DNA from: Noviherbaspirillum autotrophicum
GTDB taxonomy: Bacteria > Pseudomonadota > Gammaproteobacteria > Burkholderiales > Burkholderiaceae_D
NCBI RefSeq assembly: GCF_000818395.1
Contig: NZ_JWJG01000028.1
Location: 4,666,615-4,730,614 of the forward strand
Direction of reading: 5' to 3'
Length of the DNA stretch: 64,000 bases
Part shown: positions 34,132-44,820 of the stretch, one piece after another
Numbering within the stretch: the stretch's first letter is position 1
How the letters are laid out: each line of letters starts with the position of its first letter
Notes under the pieces: model-generated
The model's input: the letters and a program-made list of their open reading frames with translations, nothing else
Told to the model about the DNA's origin: nothing
The model's database searches: none
Position numbers and translations under genes: made by a program

Positions 34132-34428
34132 AACAATAAGCGCAGGCTAATGCGCCGCACAATAAAAAATTGTCACCAGGAAACAAAAATGCGTTAAATT
34201 ATAGGCAAAGAAGCATCGGAAGTTTTGCATCTGCCTGCAGCGACGAAGTGCGCACAGGCCGTATGTGTTGCAGGAACTGCTGGCGAACGTGGCGCCTGTT
34301 GCCCACTCTGCCGCACAGTCCGCGCTCATACGACCTGTGCGCACTTGGCTACATCCGAAAGGCTGGAAGGCCTTGACTGGATAGCCGCGCTCCGCACACT
34401 TGATTACGGCAATAACAATAATGTCGAA

Positions 34429-35712
34429 ATGAATGCCACTTCCACGACCGGCAACGCTTCGCCCCGCCCATTACGGGTACGGGATTTTTTCCTTGCGCGC
34501 CAGCCCATTCTCGACCGCGGTCAATCGCTGGTCGCGTACGAGCTACTGTTTCGCAACGCCGACACCAATGCCGCCAATGTCACCAGTGATTTATCGGCAA
34601 CGGCAGCCGTAATCGCGCATACCTCGCAGCTGGGAATCGAAAAGGTGATCGGCGAGTCGCTCGGCTACCTGAACGTGGATGCCGCGGTCCTGATGAGCGA
34701 CATCTTCCAGTTCCTGCCCAAGGAAAAAGTGGTGCTGGAAATCGTCGAGACGACGAAGGCGACGCCGGAAATCATCGAGCGCATCCAGTTCCTGGTGAAG
34801 CAAGGCTTTCGCTTTGCGCTGGACGATGTCATCACCGATAACGAGGATGTGCAGAAGCTGCTGCCGCTGGCCGACATCGTCAAGATCGACCTGCGCGACA
34901 TGCCGCTGTCGGCGCTGCTAAAGCTGACGCCGAAGTTCCGTCTCGCAAAGAAAAAGCTGCTGGCCGAAAAAGTCGAGAATCGGGAACAGTTCGACACCTG
35001 CCTCGAACTCGGCTTCGATTATTTCCAGGGCTATTACTTCGCCAAGCCAGCCATCCTCTCCGGCAAAAAACTGTCGCCGTCGCAGCTGGCCATCATGAAG
35101 CTGATGACGCAGGTCACGTCGGATGCGGACAACAGTGAAATCGAACACAGCATCAAGCAGGATGTCTCGCTGTGCTTTAATTTGCTGCGCCTGGTGAATG
35201 CACCCGCCATCGGCGTGCGGCACCGCATCGATTCGGTCAGCCAAGCGTTGCTGGTGCTGGGCCGCCACCAGTTGCAGCGCTGGCTGCAAATCATGCTGTA
35301 TGCCGAACCCTGCAAGAAGGGGCAAAGCATGACGCCGCTGCTGACGCTGGCGGCAACCCGCGGCAAGCTGCTGGAATTGATTGCGCACCGGATCGAGCCG
35401 CACCAGCGTCACATCGGCGACACGGCGTTCACCGTCGGCATCATGTCGCTGATGGACACCCTGTTCAGCATGCCGATGCAGGAAATCCTGGAACAGGTCG
35501 CCGTGGTCGATGCGGTCAGCGACGCGCTGCTGCACCGCACGGGCCGTTACGGCGACATGCTGCGGCTGGCCGAACACATGGAGCGCATCGAAGAGGCGGG
35601 ATCGATGCTGGAAGATCTGGTCGGCAAACTCGGGCTTTCCAGCAACGACTTGAATGATCTGCAGTTAAGCGCCTTCGAATGGGGCGACATCGTGGCGCGC
35701 AACGCGGCATAG
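34429..35712 (+). CDS. EAL and HDOD domain signalling protein
   Basis: A 427-residue protein. Residues about 15-215 form an EAL-like domain beginning FLARQPILDRGQSLVAYELL. The signature is degenerate: YELLF replaces EALLR and several metal ligands are missing, so cyclic di-GMP hydrolysis is unlikely. Residues about 220-420 form an HDOD domain. Members of this family (YuxH type) act as signalling scaffolds. The ATG at 34429 is chosen as the first in frame before the domain; the frame extends to 34225. Confidence 0.85.
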   Translation: MNATSTTGNASPRPLRVRDFFLARQPILDRGQSLVAYELLFRNADTNAANVTSDLSATAAVIAHTSQLGIEKVIGESLGYLNVDAAVLMSDIFQFLPKEKVVLEIVETTKATPEIIERIQFLVKQGFRFALDDVITDNEDVQKLLPLADIVKIDLRDMPLSALLKLTPKFRLAKKKLLAEKVENREQFDTCLELGFDYFQGYYFAKPAILSGKKLSPSQLAIMKLMTQVTSDADNSEIEHSIKQDVSLCFNLLRLVNAPAIGVRHRIDSVSQALLVLGRHQLQRWLQIMLYAEPCKKGQSMTPLLTLAATRGKLLELIAHRIEPHQRHIGDTAFTVGIMSLMDTLFSMPMQEILEQVAVVDAVSDALLHRTGRYGDMLRLAEHMERIEEAGSMLEDLVGKLGLSSNDLNDLQLSAFEWGDIVARNAA

Positions 35713-35748
35713 CCGGAGAGCGTACCGCTCCCGCGGCTTGCCTTTCAT

Positions 35749-38700
35749 TTACAAGTTTGGCGCCAGCCAGCGCTCCACATCTTCCTTCGGCACACCGCGC
35801 CGCGCTGCCATGTCGGCCACCTGGTCCGCGCCGATCTTGCCGACCACGAAGTACTTCGACGCCGGATGCGCGAAGTAAAAGCCGGACACCGACGCGCCGG
35901 GGAACATCGCGAACGATTCAGTCACCTGCATGCCGATCTCGTCGCAGTGCAGCAGCTTGAACATGTCGGCCTTCACGGTATGCTCCGGGCAGGCCGGATA
36001 ACCCGGCGCCGGGCGGATGCCGCGATACGCCTCCCCGATCAGGGCTGCGCTGTCGAGCGCCTCGTCCGGCGCATAGCCCCACAATTCCCTGCGCACGCGC
36101 TCATGCAGATGCTCGGCAAATGCCTCGGCCAGGCGGTCGGCAAGCGACTTCAGCATGATGCTGCTGTAGTCGTCATAGGCATCCAGGAAGCGCTTCTCAT
36201 GCTTCTCGATACCGAGGCCGGCGGTGACCGCGAACAGGCCGATGTAGTCGGCAATGCCCGATGATTTCGGCGCGATGAAATCGGACAGGCACTGGTTGGG
36301 GCGCTGCACGCCGTCGATCACCGGCTTGGCCGTCTGCTGGCGCGTGCCGTAGTAAGTGAATGCCACTTGCGTGCGTGTGTCGTCGGTATAAATCTCGATG
36401 TCGTCGTCGTTGACCGTGTTGGCCGGCAACAGCGCGATGACGCCGTTGGCGGTGAGCCAGCGCCCCTCGATCACCTTCTTGAGCATCGCCTGCCCTTCCT
36501 CGTACACCTTGCTCGCCGCTTCGCCGACCACTTCGTCCTTCAGGATCGCCGGGAATGCGCCCGCCAGGTCCCAGGTCTGGAAGAAGGGGCCCCAGTCGAT
36601 GTAATTGGCAAGGGTGGCGAGATCGACGTTCTTGAACACGCGGCGGCCAATGAACTTCGGCTTCACCGGTGCGGCGTCTCCGGTAAACGCCAGCTTGGCC
36701 TTGTTCGCGCGCGCCTCGGACAGCGAAATCAGCGGCACCGTCTTCTTGTTCGCATGCTGCTCGCGGATGCGCGCGTAATCGGTCTTGATCTCTTCGATGT
36801 ACTGGTCGCGCTGCTCCTGCGTCAAGAGCGACTGCGCCACCGACACCGAGCGCGACGCATCCGGCACATATACCACCGGGCCTTCGTAGTTCGGCGCGAT
36901 CTTGACCGCGGTATGCGCGCGGCTGGTAGTGGCGCCGCCGATCAGCAACGGAATTTTGAGCATGCGGAAGTGTGGGTCGCGCTGCATTTCCTTCGCCACA
37001 TGAGCCATCTCTTCCAACGACGGTGTGATTAGGCCGGACAGCCCGACGATGTCGGCGTTTTCCGCCTTCGCCTTGGCCAGAATCTCGGAGCACGGCACCA
37101 TCACGCCCATGTTCACCACTTCGAAGTTATTGCACTGCAGGACCACCGACACGATATTCTTGCCGATGTCGTGCACGTCGCCCTTGACGGTGGCGATCAC
37201 GATCTTACCCTTCGGCTTGGCGACGATGCCGGTCCTGGCTTCTTCCAGGCGCTTTTCTTCCTCGATGAACGGGATCAGGTGCGCCACCGCCTGCTTCATT
37301 ACGCGCGCCGACTTGACCACCTGCGGCAGGAACATCTTCCCTTGTCCGAACAGGTCGCCGACGATGTTCATGCCGTCCATCAGCGGGCCCTCAATCACGT
37401 TGATCGGGCGGCCGCCGGATTCGAGCACCTTGACGCGCATTTCCTCGGTATCTTCAACGATCCATTGCGTGATGCCGTGTACCAGCGCGTGCGCCAGACG
37501 CTTCTCGACCGGATCGGCGCGCCATTCGAGGTTCTGTTCTTCCTTCTTGCCGCCGGCTTTCAAGGTCGCGGCGAATTCGATCATGCGCTCGGTTGCATCC
37601 GGACGGCGGTTCAGCACCACGTCTTCCACGCGCTCGCGCAACTCGGGCGCGAGCTCGTCGTACACGCCGACCATGCCGGCGTTGACGATGCCCATGGTCA
37701 GGCCGGCCTTGATCGCGTGGTACAGGAACACGGTGTGAATCGCCTCGCGCGCCGGATCGTTGCCACGGAAGGAGAAGGAGACATTCGACACGCCGCCGCT
37801 GATCTTCGCGTGCGGCAGGTTTTCACGGATCCAGCGCGTGGCGTTGATGAAATCGACCGCGTAGTTGTTGTGTTCCTCGATGCCGGTGGCGATCGCGAAA
37901 ATGTTCGGATCGAAAATGATGTCTTCCGGCGGGAACCCGACCTTCTCGGTCAGCAGCTTGTAGGCGCGTGCGCAGATTTCAGTCTTGCGCTCGAAAGTGT
38001 CGGCCTGCCCGGTTTCATCGAACGCCATCACGATCACGGCGGCGCCGTAGCGGCGGCACAGCTTGGCCTGGCGCAGGAATTCCTCCTCGCCTTCCTTCAT
38101 CGAGATCGAGTTGACCACCGCCTTGCCCTGCACGCACTTCAGGCCGGCTTCGATCACCGACCATTTCGACGAGTCGATCATGATCGGCACGCGCGCGATA
38201 TCCGGCTCGGAAGCGATGAGATTGAGGAAGCGCGTCATCGCCGCGACCGAGTCGAGCATCGCCTCGTCCATGTTGATGTCGATGATCTGCGCGCCGTTTT
38301 CAACCTGCTGGCGCGCCACCGACAGCGCCTCATCGTACTGCTCGTTCAAGATCATGCGCGCAAACGCCTTGGAACCGGTCACGTTGGTGCGCTCGCCGAC
38401 GTTTACGAACAGCGAATTCTCGTCGACGACAAACGGCTCCAGCCCCGACAGCTTCATCGACGGCGCAAGCTCGGGCACCTTGCGCGGCGCAATCTTGCCG
38501 ACCACCTCGGCGATGGCCCTGATGTGATCGGGCGTGGTGCCGCAGCAGCCGCCGGCGATATTCACGAACCCGCTCTCGGCGAAATCCTTCAGCAGGGAGG
38601 AAGTCACATCGGGCGTCTCATCGAAGCCGGTGTCGGACATCGGATTGGGCAGGCCGGCGTTCGGATAGACGCAGACGAAGGTGTCGGCAATCTTCGACAA

Positions 38701-39519
38701 CTCTTCCGCGTAGGGGCGCATCAGCGCAGCGCCCAAGGCGCAGTTCAGACCGATCGTGAGCGGCTTCGCGTGACGCACCGAATGCCAGAATGCCTGCACG
38801 GTCTGGCCGGACAGGATGCGGCCGGAGGCATCGGTGACCGTGCCGGAAATCATGATTGGCAGGTGCTTGCCGGATTCTTCGAAGAAGGTATCGATGGCGA
38901 ACAATGCCGCCTTGCAGTTCAAGGTATCGAAAATGGTTTCCACCAGCAGCACGTCGGCGCCGCCTTCGACCAGCGCACGGGTCTGTTCCAAGTAGGCGGC
39001 CACAAGCTGGTCGAACGTGACGTTGCGCGCCGCCGGGTCGTTCACATCAGGAGAAATCGACGCGGTCTTCGGCGTCGGCCCGAGCGCGCCGGCAACGAAG
39101 CGCGGCTTGTCCGGCGTCGAATACTTGTCACAGGCGGCGCGCGCGAGTTTCGCAGCCTGCACGTTCATCTCGTACACGAGGTGCGCCATGTGGTAATCGT
39201 CCTGCGCCACGCTGGTCGCACCGAAGGTATTCGTTTCGATCAGGTCGGCACCGGCGGCGAGGTACTTTTCATGGATTTCGCTGATGATCTGTGGCTGGGT
39301 CAGCGTCAGCAATTCGTTATTACCCTTGACGAACAACTCCTTGCCCGTTCCCGGGGCGCCGTCCGCCGCGAAATCCTTAAAGCGCGCGCCGCGGTAATCC
39401 TCTTCCGTCAGCTTGTATTGCTGAATCATGGTGCCCATCGCGCCATCGAGAATCAGGATGCGTTGGGCCAGCAAATCGCGCAAGAGCGCTTCGGTAGAGG
39501 AAATGGCGTCGCGTTTCAT
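35749..39519 (-). CDS. metH: MetH: cobalamin-dependent methionine synthase
   Basis: A 1256-residue full-length enzyme. Residues 1-330 are the homocysteine-binding domain ([11 protein letters not shown], and [14 protein letters not shown] with two of the zinc Cys). Residues about 360-620 bind methyltetrahydrofolate ([18 protein letters not shown]). Residues about 660-900 bind cobalamin, with DVHDIGKN supplying the lower His ligand. The C-terminal domain binds SAM for reactivation. It catalyses methyl transfer from methyl-THF to homocysteine. The ATG at 39519 starts [10 protein letters not shown]. It is preceded by a structured leader with a terminator, suggesting attenuation. Confidence 0.97.
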   Translation of the reverse strand: MKRDAISSTEALLRDLLAQRILILDGAMGTMIQQYKLTEEDYRGARFKDFAADGAPGTGKELFVKGNNELLTLTQPQIISEIHEKYLAAGADLIETNTFGATSVAQDDYHMAHLVYEMNVQAAKLARAACDKYSTPDKPRFVAGALGPTPKTASISPDVNDPAARNVTFDQLVAAYLEQTRALVEGGADVLLVETIFDTLNCKAALFAIDTFFEESGKHLPIMISGTVTDASGRILSGQTVQAFWHSVRHAKPLTIGLNCALGAALMRPYAEELSKIADTFVCVYPNAGLPNPMSDTGFDETPDVTSSLLKDFAESGFVNIAGGCCGTTPDHIRAIAEVVGKIAPRKVPELAPSMKLSGLEPFVVDENSLFVNVGERTNVTGSKAFARMILNEQYDEALSVARQQVENGAQIIDINMDEAMLDSVAAMTRFLNLIASEPDIARVPIMIDSSKWSVIEAGLKCVQGKAVVNSISMKEGEEEFLRQAKLCRRYGAAVIVMAFDETGQADTFERKTEICARAYKLLTEKVGFPPEDIIFDPNIFAIATGIEEHNNYAVDFINATRWIRENLPHAKISGGVSNVSFSFRGNDPAREAIHTVFLYHAIKAGLTMGIVNAGMVGVYDELAPELRERVEDVVLNRRPDATERMIEFAATLKAGGKKEEQNLEWRADPVEKRLAHALVHGITQWIVEDTEEMRVKVLESGGRPINVIEGPLMDGMNIVGDLFGQGKMFLPQVVKSARVMKQAVAHLIPFIEEEKRLEEARTGIVAKPKGKIVIATVKGDVHDIGKNIVSVVLQCNNFEVVNMGVMVPCSEILAKAKAENADIVGLSGLITPSLEEMAHVAKEMQRDPHFRMLKIPLLIGGATTSRAHTAVKIAPNYEGPVVYVPDASRSVSVAQSLLTQEQRDQYIEEIKTDYARIREQHANKKTVPLISLSEARANKAKLAFTGDAAPVKPKFIGRRVFKNVDLATLANYIDWGPFFQTWDLAGAFPAILKDEVVGEAASKVYEEGQAMLKKVIEGRWLTANGVIALLPANTVNDDDIEIYTDDTRTQVAFTYYGTRQQTAKPVIDGVQRPNQCLSDFIAPKSSGIADYIGLFAVTAGLGIEKHEKRFLDAYDDYSSIMLKSLADRLAEAFAEHLHERVRRELWGYAPDEALDSAALIGEAYRGIRPAPGYPACPEHTVKADMFKLLHCDEIGMQVTESFAMFPGASVSGFYFAHPASKYFVVGKIGADQVADMAARRGVPKEDVERWLAPNL

Positions 39520-39530
39520 TATGTATCTCA

Positions 39531-39572
39531 AGAAAACAAAAAACCCGGACGGCAACAAAGCGGGTCCGGGTT
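39531..39572 (-). terminator. Intrinsic terminator directly upstream of metH
   Basis: On the minus strand AACCCGGAC (39572-39564) pairs perfectly with GTCCGGGTT (39550-39542) and is followed by TTTTTGTTTT. It ends 12 bases before the metH ATG, so it probably acts as an attenuator. Confidence 0.85.
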
Positions 39573-39575
39573 CAT

Positions 39576-39661
39576 AAGCGTTCCGCTTTAGCTGTATTTG
39601 TGTGGGAGGACTGCCTCCCGGCGCCCGCAAGCTGGGTTTGACTTTTCAATCAAATCGGCGC
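39576..39661 (-). promoter_or_regulatory. Structured metH leader, candidate cis-regulatory RNA
   Basis: Plus-strand coordinates of the predicted stems: AAGCG/CGCTT at 39576-39588; GGGAGG/CCTCCC around ACTG at 39604-39619; GCGCC (39621-39625) with GGCGC (39657-39661) closing a junction that contains TTTGA/TCAAA (39637-39654). I do not recognise it as a SAM, SAH or cobalamin riboswitch; no B12-box-like GCCACTG is present. Confidence 0.5.
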
Positions 39662-39668
39662 TGTGAAA

Positions 39669-39700
39669 ATTATACGGGAGATCAATGTCTTGCGTCAGCA
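39669..39700 (-). promoter_or_regulatory. metH promoter
   Basis: On the minus strand a perfect -10 TATAAT is at 39674-39669, with CTGACG as the possible -35 element 18 bases upstream. Transcription would begin near 39662, giving a leader of about 143 bases. Confidence 0.6.
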
Positions 39701-39836
39701 GATATCGCGTTCACCCCGATTTTTGCAAAGCACCCGGCGCTGGATTAGCGCGCGCCGGTGGCGACGCCGTATCCCCAAAGAAATTAATTGCTATTGTTTT
39801 AACAAGTAAAGACCTTACATCGACACCTTTGCGAAT

Positions 39837-40790
39837 TCAATCGAAGCGCTGGCCTTCCATGGGGAATCCCTTGAGGAATTCAGCGACGGGCAAACGCTTG
39901 CCCCCTGGCTTTTGCAATTCGGTCAGACGCAGCGCCTCTTCGCCGCACGCAACGACGACGCCGTCCTGCGCGGTGGCGGCCAGTACTTGACCAGGCGCCT
40001 TTCCTGGCGCTCCCGGAACAACCTCGGTGCGCCACAGCTTGATTGGCACGCCATTAAATGCAGCAGATGCGCCCGGGAAGGGATTGAATGCGCGGATCTT
40101 GCGCGCCAGCACCTGCGCCGGTTGAGCAAAGTCCAGCGCCGCCTCTTCCTTGCTGATCTTGGCGGCATAATTGGCGCCGGCGTCGTGCTGCGGCGTTGAC
40201 GGCAATTCGCCGCGCTCTAGCTTGTGCAGTGCGTCGACAATCAATTTGCCCCCCAATTCGGCCAACTTGTCGTGCAAGGTGCCGGTAGTGTCGTCGGCTG
40301 CAATCGGCACGCGCCCGATCAGGCGCATCGACCCGGTGTCGAGCCCCTCTTCCATCTGCATGATGGTCACGCCGGTTTCCGTGTCGCCAGCCTCGATGGC
40401 GCGGTGAATCGGCGCTGCGCCGCGCCAGCGCGGCAGCAGCGATGCATGAATATTGATGCAGCCGTACCTGGGTATGTCGAGCACGCTGTGCGGCAGGATC
40501 AGGCCATAGGCGGCGACGACCATCACATCGTGCGGCGTCGCCTGCAGCAAGGCATGCGCCTGCTGTGCGACTTCCGGATATTTGCCATCGAGCCGCAATG
40601 ACACCGGCTGCGCCACGGGAATGTCGTGCGCCAATGCGAACTGCTTGACGGGGGAAGCCTGCAACTGCATGCCGCGGCCGGCCGGGCGGTCGGGCTGGGT
40701 CAGGACGAGGGGGATTTCAAAGCCTGCTTCATGCAGCGCGTGGAGCGCAACTGCGGCAAATTCGGGGGTACCGGCGAAGATGATTTTCAT
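39837..40790 (-). CDS. fmt: Fmt: methionyl-tRNA formyltransferase
   Basis: A 317-residue protein beginning [19 protein letters not shown]. The formyltransferase motif is [23 protein letters not shown] with the catalytic His and the loop binding tRNA; the C-terminal domain begins near residue 205 ([13 protein letters not shown]). It formylates Met-tRNAi using 10-formyl-THF. The ATG at 40790 is preferred over 40811 on homology of the start. It follows def by 45 bases, the usual def-fmt operon. Confidence 0.96.
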   Translation of the reverse strand: MKIIFAGTPEFAAVALHALHEAGFEIPLVLTQPDRPAGRGMQLQASPVKQFALAHDIPVAQPVSLRLDGKYPEVAQQAHALLQATPHDVMVVAAYGLILPHSVLDIPRYGCINIHASLLPRWRGAAPIHRAIEAGDTETGVTIMQMEEGLDTGSMRLIGRVPIAADDTTGTLHDKLAELGGKLIVDALHKLERGELPSTPQHDAGANYAAKISKEEAALDFAQPAQVLARKIRAFNPFPGASAAFNGVPIKLWRTEVVPGAPGKAPGQVLAATAQDGVVVACGEEALRLTELQKPGGKRLPVAEFLKGFPMEGQRFD

Positions 40791-40835
40791 GGGGGTGGAT
40801 TGTACCCCCATCGATGCGGCGTCGTTAGCGCACCG

Positions 40836-41378
40836 TCAACGGGTGGCGACCTCGGCGGTGCGCTTGCGGTCGCGGCTCATTTCCCGTTCTTCCTTCAGGA
40901 GCTTGGTCTTGATCCGGTTGCGCTTCAGGGGCGACAGGTATTCGACGAACACCTTGCCTTTCAGGTGATCCATTTCGTGCTGAATGCACACCGCCAGCAA
41001 GCCGTCGGCTTCCAGCTCGAACGCCTTGCCGTCAAGGCCGAGCGCCCGCACCCTGACCCGCGCCGGCCGCTCCACGCCATCATAAATGCCGGGCACCGAC
41101 AGGCAGCCTTCGTCATACACCTGCTTTTCTTCGCTGGCCCAGACGATTTCCGGGTTAATAAATACCCGCAGATCGTCATGCGTTTCCGACGTATCGATCA
41201 CCACCAGTTGTTCATGCACATCCACCTGCGTTGCGGCCAGGCCGACGCCCGGGGCGTCGTACATGGTCTCGGCCATGTCGGCTGCCAGCTTCTTCAAACG
41301 CTCGTCGAATACTGTGACCGGCTTGGCCACTTTATGCAAACGCGGATCGGGATAACGCAGGATATTTAATAAAGACAT
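40836..41378 (-). CDS. def: Def: peptide deformylase
   Basis: A 180-residue protein with all three signature motifs: [16 protein letters not shown] and QHEMDHLKG, which supply the metal ligands Cys, His, His and the catalytic Glu. It removes the formyl group from nascent proteins. The ATG at 41378 starts [14 protein letters not shown]; an ATG at 41396 is less likely. It is divergent from the LysM protein gene. Confidence 0.96.
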   Translation of the reverse strand: MSLLNILRYPDPRLHKVAKPVTVFDERLKKLAADMAETMYDAPGVGLAATQVDVHEQLVVIDTSETHDDLRVFINPEIVWASEEKQVYDEGCLSVPGIYDGVERPARVRVRALGLDGKAFELEADGLLAVCIQHEMDHLKGKVFVEYLSPLKRNRIKTKLLKEEREMSRDRKRTAEVATR

Positions 41379-41557
41379 ACGGCTTTTGTACAACAATGCG
41401 ACAGGATAAGAGTGTCGTTTCTCTTGCTAGTTCAAAGATTTATGTGCAGAATTTGATTCACTTTGACAAGTTTTTGCTGTCAACTCTTTGCACACTGACA
41501 ATACGCTGCGGCGCCAAGAATCATTTGAATACCAGCCGCACGCTCACTGGACAGATC

Positions 41558-42688
41558 ATGAAAAAGTTTAGCACAGCCGCTCTCATTCTCGCTCTCGCCT
41601 CCGCCCACGGTTTGGCGGCCACCAACGACGAAGCGGCGAATGGATCGCGCTGCGCCTTTTTGCCCAACGCGCCGGACCAGCATGTGGTGGTGCGTGGCGA
41701 TACGCTGTGGGACATTTCCGGCAAGTTCCTCAAGCACGCATGGTGCTGGCCTCAGGTCTGGGGCATGAATAAGGAGGATATCCGCAATCCCCACTGGATC
41801 TATCCCGGCCAGATCGTCTATTTCGACCGTAAAACCGGGCGCCTGAGCCTGAACAAGCCCGGGGCCGGCGACACGAATACCGGCGGCGGCATTCCAACCT
41901 TGCGCCTGGAACCGCAAGTCCGCACCGAAGGATTGGGAAAGCTGGCCGTGCCATCGATTCCATCGGGCGTCATCGAACCGTTCCTGTCGCAACCGCTCGT
42001 TGTCGAAGAAAAGGGATTGAGCGAAACGCCGCGCATCATGGCGACCCAAGAAGGCCGCGTCATCCTCGGCAAGAACGACACCGCTTATGTGCGCGGCGAC
42101 CTGAAAGGCGGCACCTCGTTCCAGGTATTTCGCCCCGGCACACCGCTCAAAGACCCCGTGACCAACGCAGTCATTGCTTATGAAGCTGCCTATCTCGGCA
42201 CGGTGAAACTTGAGCGCCCGGCGAAAACTCCAGACGAAGCGCACGGCTTCCGGGTGGTCAGCGTCAAGCAGGAAATGGGTGTCGGCGACCGCCTGCTGCC
42301 GGTGCCGCCCACGCCGATTCTCAATTACGTGCCGCACCCGCCCGAAAGAGCGCTCGACGCCCGCATCGTATCGATCTATGGCGGCGTGTCGCAAGCCGGC
42401 CAGAACCAGATCGTCAGCATCAACCGCGGCCAAAAGGATGGCGTCGACCTGGGCACCGTGCTCGAACTGTACCGGCTGGGCCGCGTCGTGACGGACAAGA
42501 CCGACAACAGTTCGTGGTCCATCGGTTCCCTCGGCAAGAAGCAAGTCAAGCTCCCGGACACGCAGTACGGCACCCTGTTCGTGTTCCGCGTATTCGAAAA
42601 CATTTCTTACGGCCTGGTCATGCAAGTAGCCGACAGCGTGCAGATCGGCGACATCGCAAAGTCTCCGGATCCGGATGCCGCCGACTAA
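41558..42688 (+). CDS. Exported LysM-domain protein
   Basis: A 376-residue protein. Residues 1-20 form a signal peptide (TAALILALASAHGLA). A LysM domain follows at about residues 42-95 (VVVRGDTLWDISGKFLKHAW, then PHWIYPGQIVYF), which binds peptidoglycan. The remaining part has no recognisable catalytic motif. The conserved arrangement LysM protein-dprA beside def-fmt is common in Burkholderiales. Likely a periplasmic cell-wall-associated protein. Confidence 0.88.
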   Translation: MKKFSTAALILALASAHGLAATNDEAANGSRCAFLPNAPDQHVVVRGDTLWDISGKFLKHAWCWPQVWGMNKEDIRNPHWIYPGQIVYFDRKTGRLSLNKPGAGDTNTGGGIPTLRLEPQVRTEGLGKLAVPSIPSGVIEPFLSQPLVVEEKGLSETPRIMATQEGRVILGKNDTAYVRGDLKGGTSFQVFRPGTPLKDPVTNAVIAYEAAYLGTVKLERPAKTPDEAHGFRVVSVKQEMGVGDRLLPVPPTPILNYVPHPPERALDARIVSIYGGVSQAGQNQIVSINRGQKDGVDLGTVLELYRLGRVVTDKTDNSSWSIGSLGKKQVKLPDTQYGTLFVFRVFENISYGLVMQVADSVQIGDIAKSPDPDAAD

Positions 42689-42696
42689 GCAGCAGG

Positions 42697-43809
42697 ATGA
42701 CGCCAGCCGATTGGGCCGATGACTTCGCACACTGGCTGCGCCTGGAACGCACACCGGGCGTAGGCAGCGCGACCGCGCGCAAGCTGCTCGCCGCCTTCGG
42801 CCTGCCGCAGAACATTTTCACAGCCAGCCATGCCGCATTGCGGGAAGTGGTTTCCGAGCGCGTGGCCGAGGCCTTGCTCGCGCCGCTTGCGGACGAAACC
42901 AGAGCGCTGACAGACCGAACGCTGGACTGGGCCGCTCAACCCGGCAACCGGGTGTTGACCCTGGCCGATACCGACTACCCGAAAGCCTTGCTCGATATCG
43001 CCGACCCGCCGTGCATCCTGTACGTCAAGGGAAGAATCGAATTGCTGTCGAGCCCGGCGCTAGCCGTGGTCGGCAGCCGCAATGCCACCGCGCAGGGCAT
43101 CAGCAATGCAGAAAAATTTTCCGAAACACTGAGCCAGGCGGGCCTTACCATCATCTCCGGCATGGCGCTCGGCATTGATGCAGCGGCGCATCAAGGCGGA
43201 CTGCGCGGTTGCGGTTCGACAGTCGCGGTCATCGGCACCGGCGCGAACATCATCTATCCGAACCGCAACCGCGCACTGGCGCACATGATCGCCGAAGGCG
43301 GCTGCATCGTCAGCGAGTATGCGCTCGGCACGCCGGTCATGTCAGCCAACTTCCCGCGCCGCAATCGCATCATTTCCGGACTGGCGCAAGGCGTCCTCGT
43401 GGTCGAGGCGGCCGCGCAATCCGGCTCGCTGATCACCGCGCGCATGGCTGCCGAACAAGGGCGCGACGTGTTTGCGATTCCGGGCTCGATCCACTCGCCC
43501 TTGTCCAAGGGCTGTCACCTGCTCATTAAGCAAGGCGCCAAGCTGGTCGAGTCGGCGCAAGACGTGCTCGAAGAACTCAAGCACCACGGGCCGGCGCAAT
43601 GCCCGCCTGCTGCGGCGGCGCCTGCCGCAGCAGGCATGGCTTCCCGCACGCTGGATGCGATGGGCTACGATCCTATCGATCTCGACACGCTCGCTGCGCG
43701 TTGCGAGCTGGACATCGCCGCATTGCATGCCGAATTGCTCACGCTGGAACTGGACGGCTACGTCGAAGTACTGCCGGGCGGGCTGCTCAGACGCCTCACT
43801 ACATCCTGA
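42697..43809 (+). CDS. dprA: DprA: DNA-processing protein
   Basis: A 370-residue protein. Residues 1-80 contain a helical SAM-like domain (TPGVGSATARKLLAAFGL). The Rossmann-like core has VVGSRNATAQGISNAEKF, ISGMALGIDAAAHQGGL, and NFPRRNRIISGLAQGVLVVE. A winged-helix DprA C-terminal domain follows residue 310. It loads RecA on incoming single-stranded DNA in transformation. Note that comM, another transformation gene, is disrupted in this genome. It starts eight bases after the LysM stop. Confidence 0.95.
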   Translation: MTPADWADDFAHWLRLERTPGVGSATARKLLAAFGLPQNIFTASHAALREVVSERVAEALLAPLADETRALTDRTLDWAAQPGNRVLTLADTDYPKALLDIADPPCILYVKGRIELLSSPALAVVGSRNATAQGISNAEKFSETLSQAGLTIISGMALGIDAAAHQGGLRGCGSTVAVIGTGANIIYPNRNRALAHMIAEGGCIVSEYALGTPVMSANFPRRNRIISGLAQGVLVVEAAAQSGSLITARMAAEQGRDVFAIPGSIHSPLSKGCHLLIKQGAKLVESAQDVLEELKHHGPAQCPPAAAAPAAAGMASRTLDAMGYDPIDLDTLAARCELDIAALHAELLTLELDGYVEVLPGGLLRRLTTS

Positions 43810-44019
43810 TACATTTCACATTGTGCGTATCTTTGGTTTTGAGATATGCTTCTACATAAGGCTTCATCCCATTTTGTACTGTCGCTGGGCTTGGCACATC
43901 TTTTCCTGATTAAACTCGTGTTGATTGACAAGAAAAGATACATCACGAGAGTGTCAGTTATTCGCAACCCGGTCGTCGCGCAGCTTGTTTGAAGGCGGCC
44001 TTAACGCTACAGTAGAATC

Positions 44020-44496
44020 ATGTTTGACGTTCTCGTTTATCTCTACGAAACCTATTACCGGCCTGAAGCCTGTCCGGATTCGGAGGCTCTGGTAAAAAAA
44101 TTATCAGCCGTCGGTTTTGAGGAAGAAGAGATCTCCAAGGCGCTGGGTTGGTTGACCGACCTGGCTGAAGCCACCAACGAATATTCCGACCGTTTCCCGC
44201 AGCAAGCCGCGTTTTCCTCTGGCACGCGCATCTATGCGCAGCAGGAATTCGATGTGCTCGGCACCGAAGGCGTCGGCTTTTTGCAATTCCTGGAATCGGC
44301 CAAGGTCATCAACCCGATCCAGCGCGAAATCGTGATCGAACGCGCCCTCGCCATCAGCGAGAGCCAAGTTTCGCTCGACAAGCTGAAAGTCATCGTACTG
44401 CTGGTCCTGTGGAGCCAGGGTAAGGAACCGGACGGCCTGATCTTCGACGAACTGTTTTCAGACGACGAAGACGCGGAACCGCGCCTGCTGCACTAA
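44020..44496 (+). CDS. smg: Smg family protein (DUF494)
   Basis: A 158-residue acidic protein matching Smg along its whole length ([16 protein letters not shown], then [18 protein letters not shown] and IVIERALAI). It lies between dprA and topB, its usual place in Proteobacteria. Function unknown. Confidence 0.92.
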   Translation: MFDVLVYLYETYYRPEACPDSEALVKKLSAVGFEEEEISKALGWLTDLAEATNEYSDRFPQQAAFSSGTRIYAQQEFDVLGTEGVGFLQFLESAKVINPIQREIVIERALAISESQVSLDKLKVIVLLVLWSQGKEPDGLIFDELFSDDEDAEPRLLH

Positions 44497-44820
44497 TCCC
44501 GCAACCTGCCTGGCTGTTGTCGAACAGCCAAGCATTCCCTGCCTGCCAGTTTTCCCCCTCGCTTGCGGATTCCGTCGCAACACGCTTATCATTGGCCGCT
44601 AAACCGAAGTCATCCGACAAATGTTGGTGAACTTGCAGCAAACTTGGCCGTCGCATGATGTTGCGGCCTTACGCTAGCTTGCCGCCTCATCGTTGATATT
44701 TGAAAGATGGGTTCCAGATACTTGCTATATTAGCGAGGCTTGTAATTGAGCAATTTCATGCCTTGCTCGGTTGCATACTTTATATTGCGCGCCTGTTTGC
44801 CCCCATTTGAGAACACCGTT
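44497..44820. other. 324-base spacer before topB
   Basis: No convincing ORF, repeat or terminator. An in-frame extension of topB to 44746 exists but starts without a ribosome site. Confidence 0.45.

Noticed and set aside
37171-39591. 806-codon ORF on the plus strand opposite metH
   Set aside because: It is an artefact of GC-rich codon use; metH on the other strand is complete with all domains.
41480-42754. 424-codon ORF opposite the LysM gene
   Set aside because: No start signal and no domain; the LysM gene with signal peptide is clearly the coding strand.
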